A DNA stretch of 64,000 nt from Nephrocerus scutellatus (Eukaryota > Arthropoda > Insecta > Diptera > Pipunculidae), in NCBI GenBank assembly GCA_947095585.1, contig OX352762.1, positions 28,744,669-28,808,668 on the forward strand. Direction: 5' to 3'. Made by a program: the position numbers and the translations under genes. Under the pieces are notes generated by a model. The model was not told where the DNA came from. It ran no database searches and worked only from the letters and a program-made list of their open reading frames with translations. Shown here piece by piece: positions 10,590 through 22,362 of the stretch. Within the stretch, counting starts at the first letter, position 1. Every line of letters begins with the position of its first letter.

Positions 10590-10803
10590 AATATTTTCGA
10601 GGCGATATAATCCAGTTCGAGATTCGAACGCCAGAGCACCAAAAGTATGTTTCACGGTCCTACTTTTCGCGAATGCTAACAAACGTGCGAGAGTAATAAC
10701 TTGTCCTGAAAAGCAATGGCAATAAAATGTGCAAAAATATAACACACACAACACGAATGTTCGCGAGAAGCTAGGCCTTGGACCGCAAAGGTCCGTCGCG
10801 ACA
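10590..10803 (+). mobile_element. SINE copy, 5' degenerate
   Basis: The body matches the complete SINE: GAGATTCGAACGCC (a decayed B box near 10620), CACCAAAAGTATGTTTCACG, GCGAATG, GAGAGTAATAACTTGTC and ACACAACACGAATGTTCGCG. It then has CTTGGACCGCAAAGGTC and GTCGCG. The A-box region is not recognisable. The 3' end runs straight into a minus-strand RTE remnant at 10805, with no ATT tail left. Confidence 0.65.
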
Positions 10804-10804
10804 G

Positions 10805-11535
10805 TTAGAAATCTATAAACTCTGGTTGACGGCATCCTTCCAGCTTGGACTTGGTCTGCCTCACTGCCATGTCACATAATTCCAGCGAAAAGGACTTTCC
10901 GAACTACGCTCATGTGAACTAGGTGTCCTGCCCAGCTCAGTAGGCCCGAGCTTAATTCTCATTATATAGTCTTAGAAAGCGTATTTCCTCACATAAGGAC
11001 CAACAGTTTCTGTGGGGCACGGCTTAGAAGTTAGAGTGCTTTTTGCTAACCACCCAAGTCTGGAATCCATTTTATGGTTAAATTCTTGGATTTGCGCGTA
11101 TTTCTGGTTCCATGCTGTTATCGATTGCTACCATTAACCCGAGATAGTTAAAAGGACTGCATAATAAATTCGCGTACAACTATCTTAATTGAGGGACGAA
11201 TATTGTTCTCGCAGCCGTGGCAACCAAGTACTTTCATTTATATGCAGACACAGATTTCGTGAAATCGGCTTGATTTGGATGAAAACTTTTTATACATCTC
11301 TATAGGGTTTCTACCATCGTTGTCAATATCATCTGCGTAACATTCTCGGATCACTTTCTTCTACGCTAGGTTAAGCAGAACGCAAGTCAGTCCGTTCCTT
11401 TGTCGGATCCAGTTATAGATATTGAATGGGCTTGATGGTAAGCCGAATATCTATACTTGGCATTTAACACTTGTCATGGTCAACATCCATAGTCCATAGT
11501 TTATTTGGGATGCCAAATTCGTCATCGAGTAGTTG
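10805..11535 (-). mobile_element. RTE-like retrotransposon remnant
   Basis: Minus-strand reading gives the family's C-terminal and palm regions in order. Matches include TACGCAGATGAT-like palm text near 11330, the ATAGTTAAAAGGACTGCA block near 11150 (compare 58925), the GGTTAGCAAAAAGCACTC region near 11045, and the LRWAGHL region near 10930. Frameshifts and stops are frequent. Both ends are truncated. Confidence 0.65.
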
Positions 11536-12593
11536 CATATGAGACATAAATAGGTCGCACAGAACCATATCCGTTCGTTTGTCTTCAGTGAAATTAATAT
11601 TATTGCTTGCTTTTATACGGTCGAGTTAATGGGTTGTCGATTTTCATTGCACAAATCCACAAAGCTCATCATGAATAATATTATTTGAATTAAAGTATTC
11701 TCTAATGCGACTCAGTATGATCCATTCAATTATTTTGCTTGTGAAGCAAATAGAGATATTGAACGGGACCTTTTTGGACCGTTGCTTTTTTTAAGGTTTA
11801 CACAAAAAGAATTATATTAGCATGAGGAGTTTTCAATTATTCTATGAACGAAAGCATTGTAGAGTGTTCATGAGCTAGCATCAGTCTTAGTGGCTAATTT
11901 TAGAAAAATTATTGAACGTTGTTATCTACTAAAATGGTGAAAGCTGGATTGCCACAAGTCGTTGTTGACTTCCGCTTTTAATGCTGCAATCTTTTGGCAA
12001 TGCTGATATTGTCTTTCGATAATAGCCCTTGTTTTAATTTTAGATATTTTGGTTTAGTGCATAGTAAATATTTAGGGACAGCATAATTGCGTCCATGTAA
12101 TAAAAGTTGGCTTCAACCGGATGCCAGAGACTATTGCTCCAGTGCCGAGGGGCTCCCATATAAATTTTTTAAATTCAATTTTCTTTAAGGAAGGAACTGC
12201 AGAAGGCAGTTTGTTAATTAATATCATTCTTCCAATGTTGCCTAACAACGTTATTGGACATAGATCCAAGGAACAAATAATAAAACAGCACAAATTTGTA
12301 TTTATATTAAATAATATACAATAATTTAATCATTTTGTTTTAATTAGTAACTAGGCATTTCCCCTCTGCCGATTCTAAAAACGTCCTTTTCTTAATCGTA
12401 CAAATATGACTGTGCCCTAATTTTTGACGTCGTCTTTTCTTTAGAATTTATTTTTAACATCATTTGCGTTGTTGTTTTTGTAACATTGTGATGTTTTGTT
12501 CCCCGAATTTCAAGGAAGAAAATCTCTTAAGGAATATTTACTGGCGCGGGCCAGTTAAGAAGATGTTAGGAACAAATTTGACAAATTCATAGA
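11536..12593. other. No gene; possible minus-strand ORF2 trace and element X scrap
   Basis: Minus-strand text at 11650-12050 has the flavour of a non-LTR ORF2 linker but no diagnostic motif, so I do not call it. About 70 bases at 12120-12190 (CCGAGGGGCTCCCATA, then AATTCAATTTTCTTTAA) are a minus-strand piece of an element X internal unit. The rest is AT-rich and unassigned. Confidence 0.3.
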
Positions 12594-13083
12594 ATCATCA
12601 TAATCATATTTGGCTCTACAACCGGTGTCCGGTCCTGGCCTTCCCAAAAAAATCTCTCCACCGGTCCTGATTTCGAGCCGATGTCATCCAGTTTGGCAAC
12701 CCTAAACTCTGGGCGTCCTGGTCTACACCATCCTTCCAGCGTAAGCTTGGCCGGCCTCGCTGTCGTGTTCCATTAATCCTACCGCGAAGGACTTTCCGAG
12801 TAGGATCCTCTTCGCTCATGCGAGCTAGTTGTTCTGCCCACCGGAGCCAACCGATCTTAATTCTCTTCACGATGTCGACATCGAGGTAACGCTCGTAGAT
12901 CTTATCATTATAGAGTCTCCGCAAACGTCCTTCCTCACATAGGGGGACCAACATTCCTCCGTAAGACTTTTCTCTCGAACGCAGCTAAGAGGTCAGAATG
13001 CTTTTTGTTAAGCACCCAAGTCTCGGATCCATATGTAAGAGTACTAGTATGACCATTGTCTTATACACCAGCAGCTTGGATGT
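12594..13083 (-). mobile_element. RTE-like 3' end copy
   Basis: This minus-strand copy of the family seen at 9000-9638 holds its ATG-repeat tail at 12594-12606 and the C-terminal frame 12954-12616: LYNDKIYERYLDVDIVKRIK, LRWAEQLARMSEEDPTRKVL and RQRGRPSLRWKDGVDQDAQ. The upstream GSETW segment sits in another frame near 13030. Truncated at about 13083. Possible short flanking repeats (AATTCATA/ATTTCATA) are too weak to call. Confidence 0.75.
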
Positions 13084-14610
13084 TATGATTTCATAAAATA
13101 GCTTTTTAATAATTTCCATGTTACCAATTTTTACGGGACGGACGGTTAAAATCGATCGATAGCGATAGTGTTGTCACATCGAAAGTAATAGCTACGGCAT
13201 GTCATTTAAATTTATAGATATTAGTCGTCAGGATAAACCGCAAAACATTAAACCAAACAAATTTTGTATCACCCAAAGAGCGCTTCTGTTAATCAAATTC
13301 GAATTTAATTTTAATATCTACCGCATGGCGTCAATGAGGCAAAAAAACCACTAGAAAGGACTTGCCAAATATCCCATGTTCAGATAACTCTCATGACAGG
13401 CAGTTCACAAGTTCGCAACCTAAAATAAACTGCCATTGGCGAGAAGGCACGCTGCTGCTCATTAAAAACGACAAGCATTTGATTGCGGCTGCACTGCGAA
13501 AAAAAGGCACAAAATCAAATACAAATTTTACAGGACAGCTACGCACATACACCCCCAGAACACAGAACCACAACGGAATGTTTAGAACATTAAAACTACG
13601 CACATACATTCGGACCACAATTGGTTAGTGGCCGAGCCACTCACTGATTCCATGCAGGGCCTGGCCTGGAGTACCTCCACATATCATCTGGTCTGGTGGT
13701 CGAATTAATGAAATTACATTTAAATAATGTTTTGTTGTTGGCCGTGGGTGTGCGACTAACTGCATGGTTGCTGATTTAGTTGTGCTAGGCCTTAAGTTAA
13801 GGCTATCTGACGCAGCACTTTCTAATTAGCCGTTTTGGCTATAGCATGGGTAATAATTCACACTAATGAGAAATTTATTATGCAAATTAGTTATTAACTT
13901 TATGGCCCAAAATTGGCGTTTGGTAAATGTTAATGCGTGATACTCTCCTGTTCCCACACGTACATGTATCAGTATTTTCTATTTTTGTTTTGGTTTTGTC
14001 ACCATCACCACCGCACAGGATAAAATGTATTCTTGAGGGTGTAATTTTGCAGCTTCACGTACAGTTGCAGTGTCAGATGCACAGCCTACAGCCCAGCCAA
14101 TTAGTAGTAAAACAGCATAATGACTCCACTTGACAACAGTTTATGCTAAATTTTCACCCAGACTGATAGCATTACAAGTGAAATTTTCAAGTATCTTTGC
14201 GAAAAATTTTTGCAGGATTTATTTTCATTGCTCATCTTTGTGTTTAGGACATATTTGCAGTAGGTCTCACCGTGTTATGGTAAATAATTTTTTGGAATCT
14301 ACTCATCTCAGAACAGATTTTATGATTAAAATGGTGCAGTCTTGGTACTAATTAGCGGTCAACGAAACAAACAAAAAATACTTTGTACGTTGTTTTGATG
14401 TACAACTTCATGGGAAAAATCATTTTTAGATTATGCTGTATGCATCTGGGCTATTTAGATAATACTATGAACCAGACAGACCTGGCCCACGTTCCAGGAT
14501 TCGGCAAGTTGTTCACCACGGGCAGTTTTCAGATCAGTTATGGTTTCATAATCACAGTGGTTATATATATTGACATGAGTGGTAGTATGTTTGGAGTGAA
14601 AAACCAGTCC
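13084..14610. other. No recognised gene
   Basis: Mixed composition with ATTA-rich patches. An 88-codon plus-strand frame at 13362-13628 overlaps a 75-codon minus-strand frame. Neither shows a domain, signal peptide or repeat. The region lacks recognisable transposon motifs and is one of the better candidates for unique host DNA. Confidence 0.35.
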
Positions 14611-14622
14611 CGTAGACCACAT

Positions 14623-17081
14623 TCAGGAAAGTAAACTGGAACCGGTTTAGATCTGAAGTTGAAGCTGATTTAACAATGCCAGAGGACTGCAGAAATCTGG
14701 AGAATAACGAAATTGATGATGCTATCAGAAATTTCGAGATTGCGGTAAACACAGCCATCGATCGACAGAAAACAATACGCACAAGCAGGGATCGCTTCAA
14801 ACACCTGCCTGGGCATATACAGGCGATATATGCTCACAAACAACGGCTGAGGAAGCGCCTGCAGAGGATTTTTAACAGGACTATTAATACAGTCAACGAC
14901 GAATACCAGTCTGTACTTTCGCAACTGCGTTGTACAGTGAACATGTTTCGTCAAGCACTGCGGAGTTACCAGGAAGATGACCTGACCAAACGACTCCAGA
15001 ACATCAAACCAGGTCCTGATGCTTTTAAGAAGCTGAACTCTCTGGTCGGAAAGCGTATTTCCATTTCAGAGAGTATCACGTTTGGAGATCAAGTAGCATC
15101 CAGTCCTGTTGAAAAAGCCGAACCCTTTGCATGCCATTTTGAAAGGAGCTTTACGGACCGACCACCAACGCATCTTCCAGATTTTTTGGAAGAGGTAGAA
15201 AGTCTTGTGGAAGACGCCACTTCTGCAAGTAATCCTGTAGTGCGGTTTAGTGAAGAAAACCCCGCTAGAGCGCCCGTAGACGTTGAAATGTTTACCAAAA
15301 CAGCTATTGTCAGTGATTTAATAATGAGTGGAAACTCAAAAAAATCATCGGGCATTGACGGGATTTCTAACTTTTTGCTTAAAAAGTTACCGGGTATGGC
15401 AATCTTGATGTTAACCATCATTTTCAACAATTGCCTTAACAATGGTTACTTTCCAGATAACTGGAAGGTGGCCAAAGTAGTACCAGTACCCAAGAAAACT
15501 GACCGCTCAAGCGTAACTGGTTACCGTCCAATAGGTTTACTGTGTTGTATCAGTAAAGTATTCGACTCTTTGATCCGTAAAAAGATCAATACGTTTTGTT
15601 CGGAAAGAGGCCTTATTCCTTCCTTTCAATTCGGTTTCCGAGAGAAGCACTCTACGATACACCTTCTGCTGAAACTTCACAGCAGTGTCACTCGAGGACT
15701 GAACGTTAAAAGCAGTACAGTAGCCTGTTTTCTAGACATCGAAAAGCCTTCGATAGTGTATGGATCAACGGGCTACTGTTCAAACTTATTAGAGTTGGCT
15801 TCCCCAATTATATTGTAAAAATAATTAAAAATTTTCTCTTTCACAGGGTATTTTTTGTACAGATTTTTGGCGACTCATCCACTAGGAAAGCCGGAGTTCC
15901 TCAAGGTTCCAGACTTGGCCCAGTCCTTTTCAACATTAACACGGCGGATCAACCCACCAATACAGCCGGAACAAGCAGCATGCTTTACGCGGATGACTCC
16001 ATCACGCATGCCGTTTCTCTCTCTCCTGAGATAGCTGCCCGAAGAGTGGAGGAACACCTCCGAAATCTTTGGGAGTACTACCTGAAGTGGGGACTGAAGA
16101 TCAACGCCAACAAATCGGAACTCATCTGCTTCCGAGTGCCAGCAACCGAAACAAGGATAAGAAAAATCGCAAGCCGGTACAGAGCCTTAAAAATCACCCT
16201 TCCGGATAACACAACAATAAACACCAAGTCAGAGACTAAGTACCTGGGAATCAACTTTACTGAGAGGCTCAAGTTTAACTCTCACATCGATGAAACATTG
16301 AAAAAAGCTAACTACGCTCTTCATTTGATGCACCCGCTACTAAGAAGACGAAACGGACTGTCCAACAACACCAGGCTGCTCATCTACAAGCAGCTCATCA
16401 GGCCAGTGATAACCTATGGCTATCCCATATGGTTCACCGTCTCACCAACAACGATGAAGAAGATCTACCTATTTGAAAGGAAGGTACTTAGGATCTGCAC
16501 AGGACTCTGGAGGGTGCCAAACAGCTATAAGTTTGTGTCGACTGCAAGACTTTACGACGCGGCAGGTCTGCTGCCAATAACCGACCACTTGTTCCAAATG
16601 ATGTTGTTGATGTTGATGGGTTAGAAACACATCCAAGTCCGGAGATGCAAGGACTGAGAATCGAGGAAATCGAGCCAAGCCACCGCTAAATAAACATCAG
16701 AGGATTCACAGATGCTAGATACAACGACATCCTTAATAATCAAGACGCCTCCTTCTACGAGAAGGCCAACAATCAACATTACAGAGGCTGAAGATCGCCC
16801 TGTTTATACCCCCTTTTATAGTTTTTTCCATTTTTATTTTATTTTAAAATTTATCGTTAAAAATTAAATTACTTTAAATATAAACATGTAGTAGATTAAG
16901 TAGTAAATAATATTGTTTCATAATAAGCAATACAAAAAAAAGACAATGAAAATACGTCGGGCCCCTATTGTTGAGCCGACACTTATTTATAATAGTTATA
17001 AGTTTATTTTTAAGTCAAAATTGTATATTACTTAAATGTTAAATAAAATATCTTAATCTAAAAAAAAATTAAAAAAAACCA
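14623..17081 (+). mobile_element. 5'-truncated Jockey-type retrotransposon
   Basis: The copy runs from the ORF2 linker through reverse transcriptase, a 3' untranslated region (16792-17060) and an A-rich tail (17061-17078). Flanks CGTAGACCACAT (14611-14622) and CATAGACCGCAT (17080-17091) match at 10 of 12 positions and look like an aged TSD. A second copy of the 3' untranslated region lies on the minus strand at 37858-38025. The 5' truncation removes ORF1 and the endonuclease, so the insertion could not have been autonomous. Confidence 0.8.
14676..16791 (+). pseudogene. Jockey ORF2 reverse transcriptase, two frameshifts
   Basis: The first frame (to 15818) carries SKKSSGIDGISNFLLKKLP, the finger motif AKVVPVPKKTDRSSVTGYRP, LLCCISKVFDSLI and IPSFQFGFREKHSTIHLL, ending in the palm motif FLDIEK (about 15732-15749). 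A single frameshift near 15750 moves the reading. The AGVPQGSRLGPVLFNI block follows near 15890. A second frame (15980-16624) has the intact catalytic YADD (15986-15997), YLGINFTERLKFNSHID and LIRPVITYGYPIW. Another frameshift near 16615 and one stop precede a plausible natural end at 16791. Damage is light, which suggests a younger copy. Confidence 0.85.
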
Positions 17082-17239
17082 TAGACCGCATGTTTTCTGC
17101 GAACGGGAAAACCGATACAGTCGTTCTGCCAGACTTATCGTGCATGTAAACTCTAGGATTAAGCAAGACCACGGAGATATCGTATACTACCTCATCATCC
17201 TCAAAAAAACAACAACCAAACACAGCAACAAACACTTTT

Positions 17240-17430
17240 ACAGAAAGCGTTGTCATCGGAGATACACATTGATCGGAATCGGGATCATCCATTGAATCGA
17301 ATTAATTTTTAAAAAAAAAAAATTAGGCTTTAGGAAGTGGGGTACAAATTGATCACAAGATATGGCGAGCCGCAAACAAATAAACAAATACACCCACAGG
17401 CACGCGATGTTAATATAAATAAATTTAAAA
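17240..17430 (+). mobile_element. Element X 3' end
   Basis: AAGCGTTGTCATCGGAGATA is followed by AGGAAGTGGGGTACAAATTG, GATCACAAGAT, CACGCGATGTTAATATAAA and AATTTAAAA. This is the 3' third of element X with the usual CCAGCCAG microsatellite replaced by CAAACAAATAAACAAA. The 5' part is absent. Confidence 0.55.
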
Positions 17431-17512
17431 AACGGTATAATTCCGAATTCAGATATAGCATGCCTAGCCTAGCTTAGCATTGAAAACAAAATAACCCCAA
17501 CATATTACGAAA

Positions 17513-19093
17513 GGGAGCAGCTATCAGCAGAATAGGGCGAATAACACAGAATGCTTCAGAAATGCATGTGGCCGTAACTATTTCTGACTGGTGGAAGTGC
17601 GATCATACCTCCACGTGGGGCCGCTGGTAATTTTCCTCCAATACAGGAAAAGCGAAATTATCGGGCTAGTCCCTTCAAAGTAATGTTGGCGCGAGGCCAA
17701 TAACGTCGCCCGTAAAAAATTATTATTACAGAACACAAAAGCACTACACTGATGAACGACGACGACCATGGCAACGAAAACGGCTAAATGATTTAAGTAT
17801 TTTCTCATGGAACGTACGCTCACTGTATAGAGGTCGAGCTGCACAGCAGCTAGCCGATACCCTGTCTAAATATAAGGCTGACGTAACAGCAATTCAAGAG
17901 TTGCGGTGGACGGGGAATGATGTCTTACAAAAACCAGAATATGACATATATTACAGCTGTCATGCAAGACATCATGTGCTTCAAAACTCACTACAGCATC
18001 TTTTTATAGACTTTAAAGCCGCCTGCTATAGCATAGCCAGAGTAGAACTTTATAAACCCATGAGAGAATTCGGCATCTCAAATAAACTGACACGACTATG
18101 TAGGTTGACCATACCCAATGTTATAAGCCAAGTAAAAATATCCGGATCTCTATCAAGCCCATTCAAATCTATAACGGGCTCCGACAAGGAGGTGGACTGG
18201 CCTGCGTTCTCTTCAACCTAGCGTTGAAGAAAGTGATCCGTGACTCTGACGTAACGATGAGAGGAACCAATCTCTATAAGTCCAGTTAGATACTGGCTTA
18301 CGCAGATGATATTGACATCGATAGTAGAAACCCAAGAGCTGTACAGGATGCTTTCATCCAGATCGAGCAGCCGACACGAAATCTGAGGCTGGACATAAAT
18401 GAGAGCAAAACAAAGTACATGGTGGCCACGTCTGCGAGAGAAGATCCAAAATTGGTCCCTCAATAAAAATAGTGGATCGCGAATTTGAAGTAGTGCAATC
18501 CTTTAACTATCTCAGGTCAACTGTAGTAGCCGATAACAGCATAGAACCAGAAATACGAGCACGGTCCCTTAAAGCCAACAAAGCCTGCTATAGTCTGTCA
18601 AGACTCTTCAAATCCAGGAACTTAACCATAACATACAAGCTGCTGGTATATAAGACAATGGTCATACAAATACTCACATATGGATCCGAGACTTGGGTGT
18701 TTAGCAAAAAGCATTCTGACCACTTAGCCGCGTTCGAGAGAAAAATCTTACGGATAATTGTTGGCCCTGTATGTGAGAAAGGACGATTCCGGGGACTATA
18801 ATGATGAGATCTACGAGCATTACCGCGATGTTGACATCGTGAAGAGAATTAAGCTTGGTAGGCTCCGGTGGGCTGGACACCTAGCTCGCATGAGCGAAGA
18901 GGATTCTGCTCGGAGACTCCTTTGCGGTACGAGTTCTGGAACACGACAACCAGGCCGGTTTAGCCTTAATGGATGGATGTAAATCTGGATGACATCGGCT
19001 CAAAATCGGGACCGGTGGAGAGACTTTTTGCGGGATGCCAGGACCGGACCCCGGTTGTAGAGACAAATATGATGATGATGATGATGATGATAC
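17513..19093 (+). mobile_element. Internally deleted RTE-like retrotransposon
   Basis: An endonuclease N terminus, FSWNVRSLYRG then TAIQELRWTG (17795-17913), is followed after YYSCHARHH by a direct jump into reverse transcriptase (HLFIDFKAACYSIARVELYK, from about 17998), so most of the endonuclease and finger domains are deleted. The catalytic YADD is kept (18299-18310). The C terminus has LTYGSETWVFSKKHS and LGRLRWAGHLARMSEED, and the 3' end is a GAT/ATG tail (19064-19093). Frames change at least four times. TATTACGAAA (17503-17512) and TATTATGAAA (19094-19103) may be a TSD, which would set the start at 17513; that start is tentative. Confidence 0.8.
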
Positions 19094-19103
19094 TATTATG
19101 AAA

Positions 19104-20247
19104 ACTTTTAGCAAAATAATTCTTAAAGATCCTCTTTTACCAGTAGGTTAATTCGATTGTCCCACTTGAATCATGTATGGAATAAAGCAACAACCATTAA
19201 TTCTGATAATAGATGCAAATTGAACCATTTCCACATATTGCATGCGGCGCAATTGATGTGTATCTTTTAATTATACGAGTAATGCACATAGGACACAGCA
19301 ACAACATATCACAGCATTTACAATTGAAACAGATACAAAGTGCAGTATGGATATCAAATGAAGATAATGTAAGACATCTTATTAATTTAATGGGAGCTCT
19401 CTGACCGACCTTGTATATTGGTATACATCGTTTATATGCATAATGAACATTTTCAGCTCACATATTTCCAAAGAGACCCATAGGGAATTGAAAGAAAATT
19501 AAGTTATAGCCTCCGCCTTCCCACGTGTGTATGCAGATTGTTATTGAACTGCATAATGAATTCATGTAAAGTCATGCTATTAAACTAATTACGAAAACAT
19601 GGCCTTTGTAAGGGTACCACCATTGCATTGATTTATTGTCTTGAAGGGGGTGAAATAATGTAACTTAGGTAGAGTTCGAAAGCATGTGCAGTGCCATTTA
19701 TTTGTGCACATTTGGTATACAACTGTGTACTTTGTGACGCATTTTGGAGCATAATTGTAACTTAAAGTTGCGCACAAACTAAAGAACGTCCGATTTTATT
19801 GCACACAAGCAGGTTAACTTTTTATCGTTAACAAAACTATTGAACTTTGTATAACATTAATAACACATAAGCAATAAAAAAAAACATTAAATAATTATAT
19901 TATTTGAACGCTTCTATTGAGTGTTAGTATGGTTTAGGCTATAGGAGAAAGAGGAATCTAAATTTATATGTAACTCTTACCTCGGCTGATGGCGCCTAAG
20001 GTAGTAATTGAAAGATGTTGCTGATCGAAACGTTTTTCTTTTGTAGTATATTTCGAGACATTGACATTGTATCATCGTGCCCCCATAATGAACGTGAATG
20101 CATTTCATGATGATTTTCAATGAAAAAATTCGAACATAAACATAATGATATGCATATGCTTAGTAAACAGAATGTCATATAGACAGACACAGGTTAATAT
20201 AAATGCATTCAAATATATAGAATGTAAGAATTTAGACTCATGTGTTA
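19104..20247. other. No recognised gene
   Basis: AT-rich sequence, short open frames only, no transposon motif, no tRNA-like box pair. It forms the left flank of the hAT remnant. Confidence 0.4.
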
Positions 20248-20589
20248 GTAGAGTGCAGCAATGGCGAGCCTATGACCTGCGGGTCAGACACTGACCCTCA
20301 AACACTTTTTAACTGACCCACGACCCTTTTTTTTATAAATAGTTTTACATTTTAATCATCACGCATACACATATTAAAACTTTAATGTATTTTGTACCAT
20401 TCTCTATAAATCATTAAAACATACTCAGTGCTTACATATTGTGTAAAAAAATCTAACAATTAAACAATTGATAGATAATTTCAAGACCTTATCATTAAAC
20501 AAAATGAACAAAATCGTCTAAAATGTAAACAAACCATAAATGTAAATATTGGGTTCTATATAAACTCAATGCTGTTATATAACCTTAAA

Positions 20590-21448
20590 AATAAAAAAAC
20601 AACCCATAAAAATACAATTTTTCATGTAAATTCTCTAATAGGAGATGGGTATGTGTTAATATTTGAAGAAAATCGCGCTAATTTTTAAAAAATTTACATG
20701 GACACTACACGGAGTCAGGGCCCGATCACTTCAACAAACTTACAAAAAGTTTTGTCCATATGATACATATGTGTTTAAAATTTGAAAAAAAATCGAGCTA
20801 ATTTTTAAAAAAATTTATATGGGCATCCTCGGGCCTCAGGGCCTCACTCCAAAAACTTTACCAAATTTTTTACAAAAAGTGTTGTCTATCGGAGATACAC
20901 ATGTGTATTAAATTTGAAGAAAATCGGGTTAATTTTTTTAAAAAATTGTATGGGCGCCACGAACCTGGGGCCGGGGTCACAAAATTTTTTACAAAAAATG
21001 TTGTCTATCAGAGATACACAAAGTGTATTAAATTTGAAGAAAATCGGGTTATTTCTTTTAAAAAAAAGTTATGGGCCCCACGAACCCGGGCCCGGGGTCT
21101 CCAAAATTTTTACAAAAAGTGCTGTATATCAGAGATACACATGTGTATTAAATTTGAAGAAAATCGGGTTATTTCTTTTAAAAAAAGTTATGGGCCCCAC
21201 GAACCCGGGCCCGGGGTCTCCAAAATTTTTACAAAAAGTGTTGTATATCAGAGATATAAAGTTTTGTAAAATATTTGTAGGGGAGCCCCCCGACCCCGTG
21301 GCCCGAGGGGCCTTAATAGAAAGTGTTGTCTCCGGAAATACACATGTGTGCAAAATTTCAATAAAATCGCGCTTTGGGAAGTGGGTTAAAAATTGATCGC
21401 AAGATTCCACGACAAATAGACAGACGTGCCATGTGCAAGCGAATTTAA
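20590..21448 (+). mobile_element. Element X, long copy with six ~120-bp units
   Basis: After the 5' end (ACAACCCATAAAAATAC, TTTTTCATGTAAATTCTC) the motif TTTGAAGAAAATCG or its variants recurs at 20662, 20781, 20913, 21033 and 21153, with a changed unit near 21270. Spacing is 119, 132, 120 and 120 bases. Because 120 is 40 codons, two frames stay open across the array (20901-21269 and 20914-21396). Units are GC-rich in one part (GGGCCCCACGAACCCGGG) and AT-rich in the other. The 3' end is shortened (GCAAGCGAATTTAAA) and runs into the next copy. Confidence 0.7.
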
Positions 21449-21870
21449 AAATTCAAATTTTTCTTGTTAATACTCTGATCGGAGATTCGATTTTGTGGTG
21501 AAATTTCCCATTTGGTGGTGAAAACATAGCAGCCACAGCGCACGGTTGGTACGACGTGCACACAACGACGTACGAAGTACCAATAAAATTCGCATCACTC
21601 ATTAGCGCACGCAGAACACAGTCATTGTAGTATGATATGATCTGATGCCGCTAAATGGAAAATTTGTATGGGAGCCCCCTGATCCCGCAGCCTGATCTCT
21701 CTGAAATTAATAGAAAGTATTGTCACTTGGAATATATATGTGTGCAAAATTTCAATAAAATCGCGCTTTGGGAAGTGGGTTAAAAATTGATCAGAAAATC
21801 TGACCAGCCAGCCAGTCAGCCAGACAGCCAGCCACGTGCACGCGAAGTTAATATAGAGAATTTAAAAATT
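21449..21870 (+). mobile_element. Element X, second internal variant
   Basis: A degenerate 5' end (AAATTTTTCTTGTTAATACT) follows directly on the previous copy. The middle differs from the tandem-unit form: it shares ACAGCGCAC, CACAGTCATTGTAGTATGAT and GATCTGATGCCG with 31800-32222. The end is standard: TTTCAATAAAATCGCGC, the GCCAGCCAGTCAGCCAGACA microsatellite, CACGCGAAGTTAATATAGAG. This is therefore a distinct subfamily with two copies in the window. Confidence 0.65.
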
Positions 21871-22109
21871 ACAAGGACATGACCAAATCGTGTTAATGAT
21901 GTTCGAAAATATTAGAATGTTTATGACAAAACTTGGGATCTTTGCCAGAGATCCGGAGTTTTGAAGTATTTTCCTCAATTAAAAAAACATTTCCAAGAAA
22001 AGTTATTTATGGAAAATTCGGCCGAAATTCAAGAGAGTGCGATCAGAAAATATGTAATATGTATTTTAAGTCAGGAAATACAAGATAATAGCTAGGAAAA
22101 CAGGACGTT

Positions 22110-22350
22110 ATCGTGCGAGTTAGAAGCGATTGCGTCAATCTAATGAGCACGGTAGGCACTTTTCAGCACGATTCTGCTGTACTGCTCATGCGCAATGCAA
22201 AACTACTGTGGGAATTTGTGTTCGCTGAGACTGCAGTAAATAATAATAGTATTTTCTATGTTAACACATTAGTGTGGATATTTCCCACTTTCGAGGGTAG
22301 GTTATAGCGTAGGAAACAGTCACTTTCGTCTGTGGTCGTCTGAAAATATA
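22110..22350 (+). repeat. Dispersed repeat Y, copy 1
   Basis: The copy opens with TTATCGTGCGAGTTAGAAGC and closes with AACAGTCACTTTCGTC. Shared interior landmarks with 29993-30190 and 34530-34960 include GCGCAATGCAAAACTACT, TGTGTTCGCTGAGACTGCAG and TAAATAATAA. It sits inside the hAT remnant, so it probably inserted there. No coding potential and no tRNA boxes seen. Confidence 0.55.
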
Positions 22351-22362
22351 ATATTAAAAGTT

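Noticed and set aside
12594..13095. TSD for the minus-strand RTE copy
   Set aside because: AATTCATA versus ATTTCATA is too short and imperfect to distinguish from chance in AT-rich DNA.
17560..17735. Additional SINE copy 5' of the RTE element
   Set aside because: TGGTGGAAGTGCGATCATAC and AATTATTATTACAG recall SINE parts, but no continuous match to the body could be traced.
20640..21280. CRISPR array
   Set aside because: The regular spacing near 120 bases consists of whole similar units without unique spacers, in a eukaryotic transposon context.
20901..21396. Host repeat protein encoded by the 120-bp array
   Set aside because: Two frames stay open simultaneously because the period is 40 codons. 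The same array occurs in other element X copies with frameshifts.
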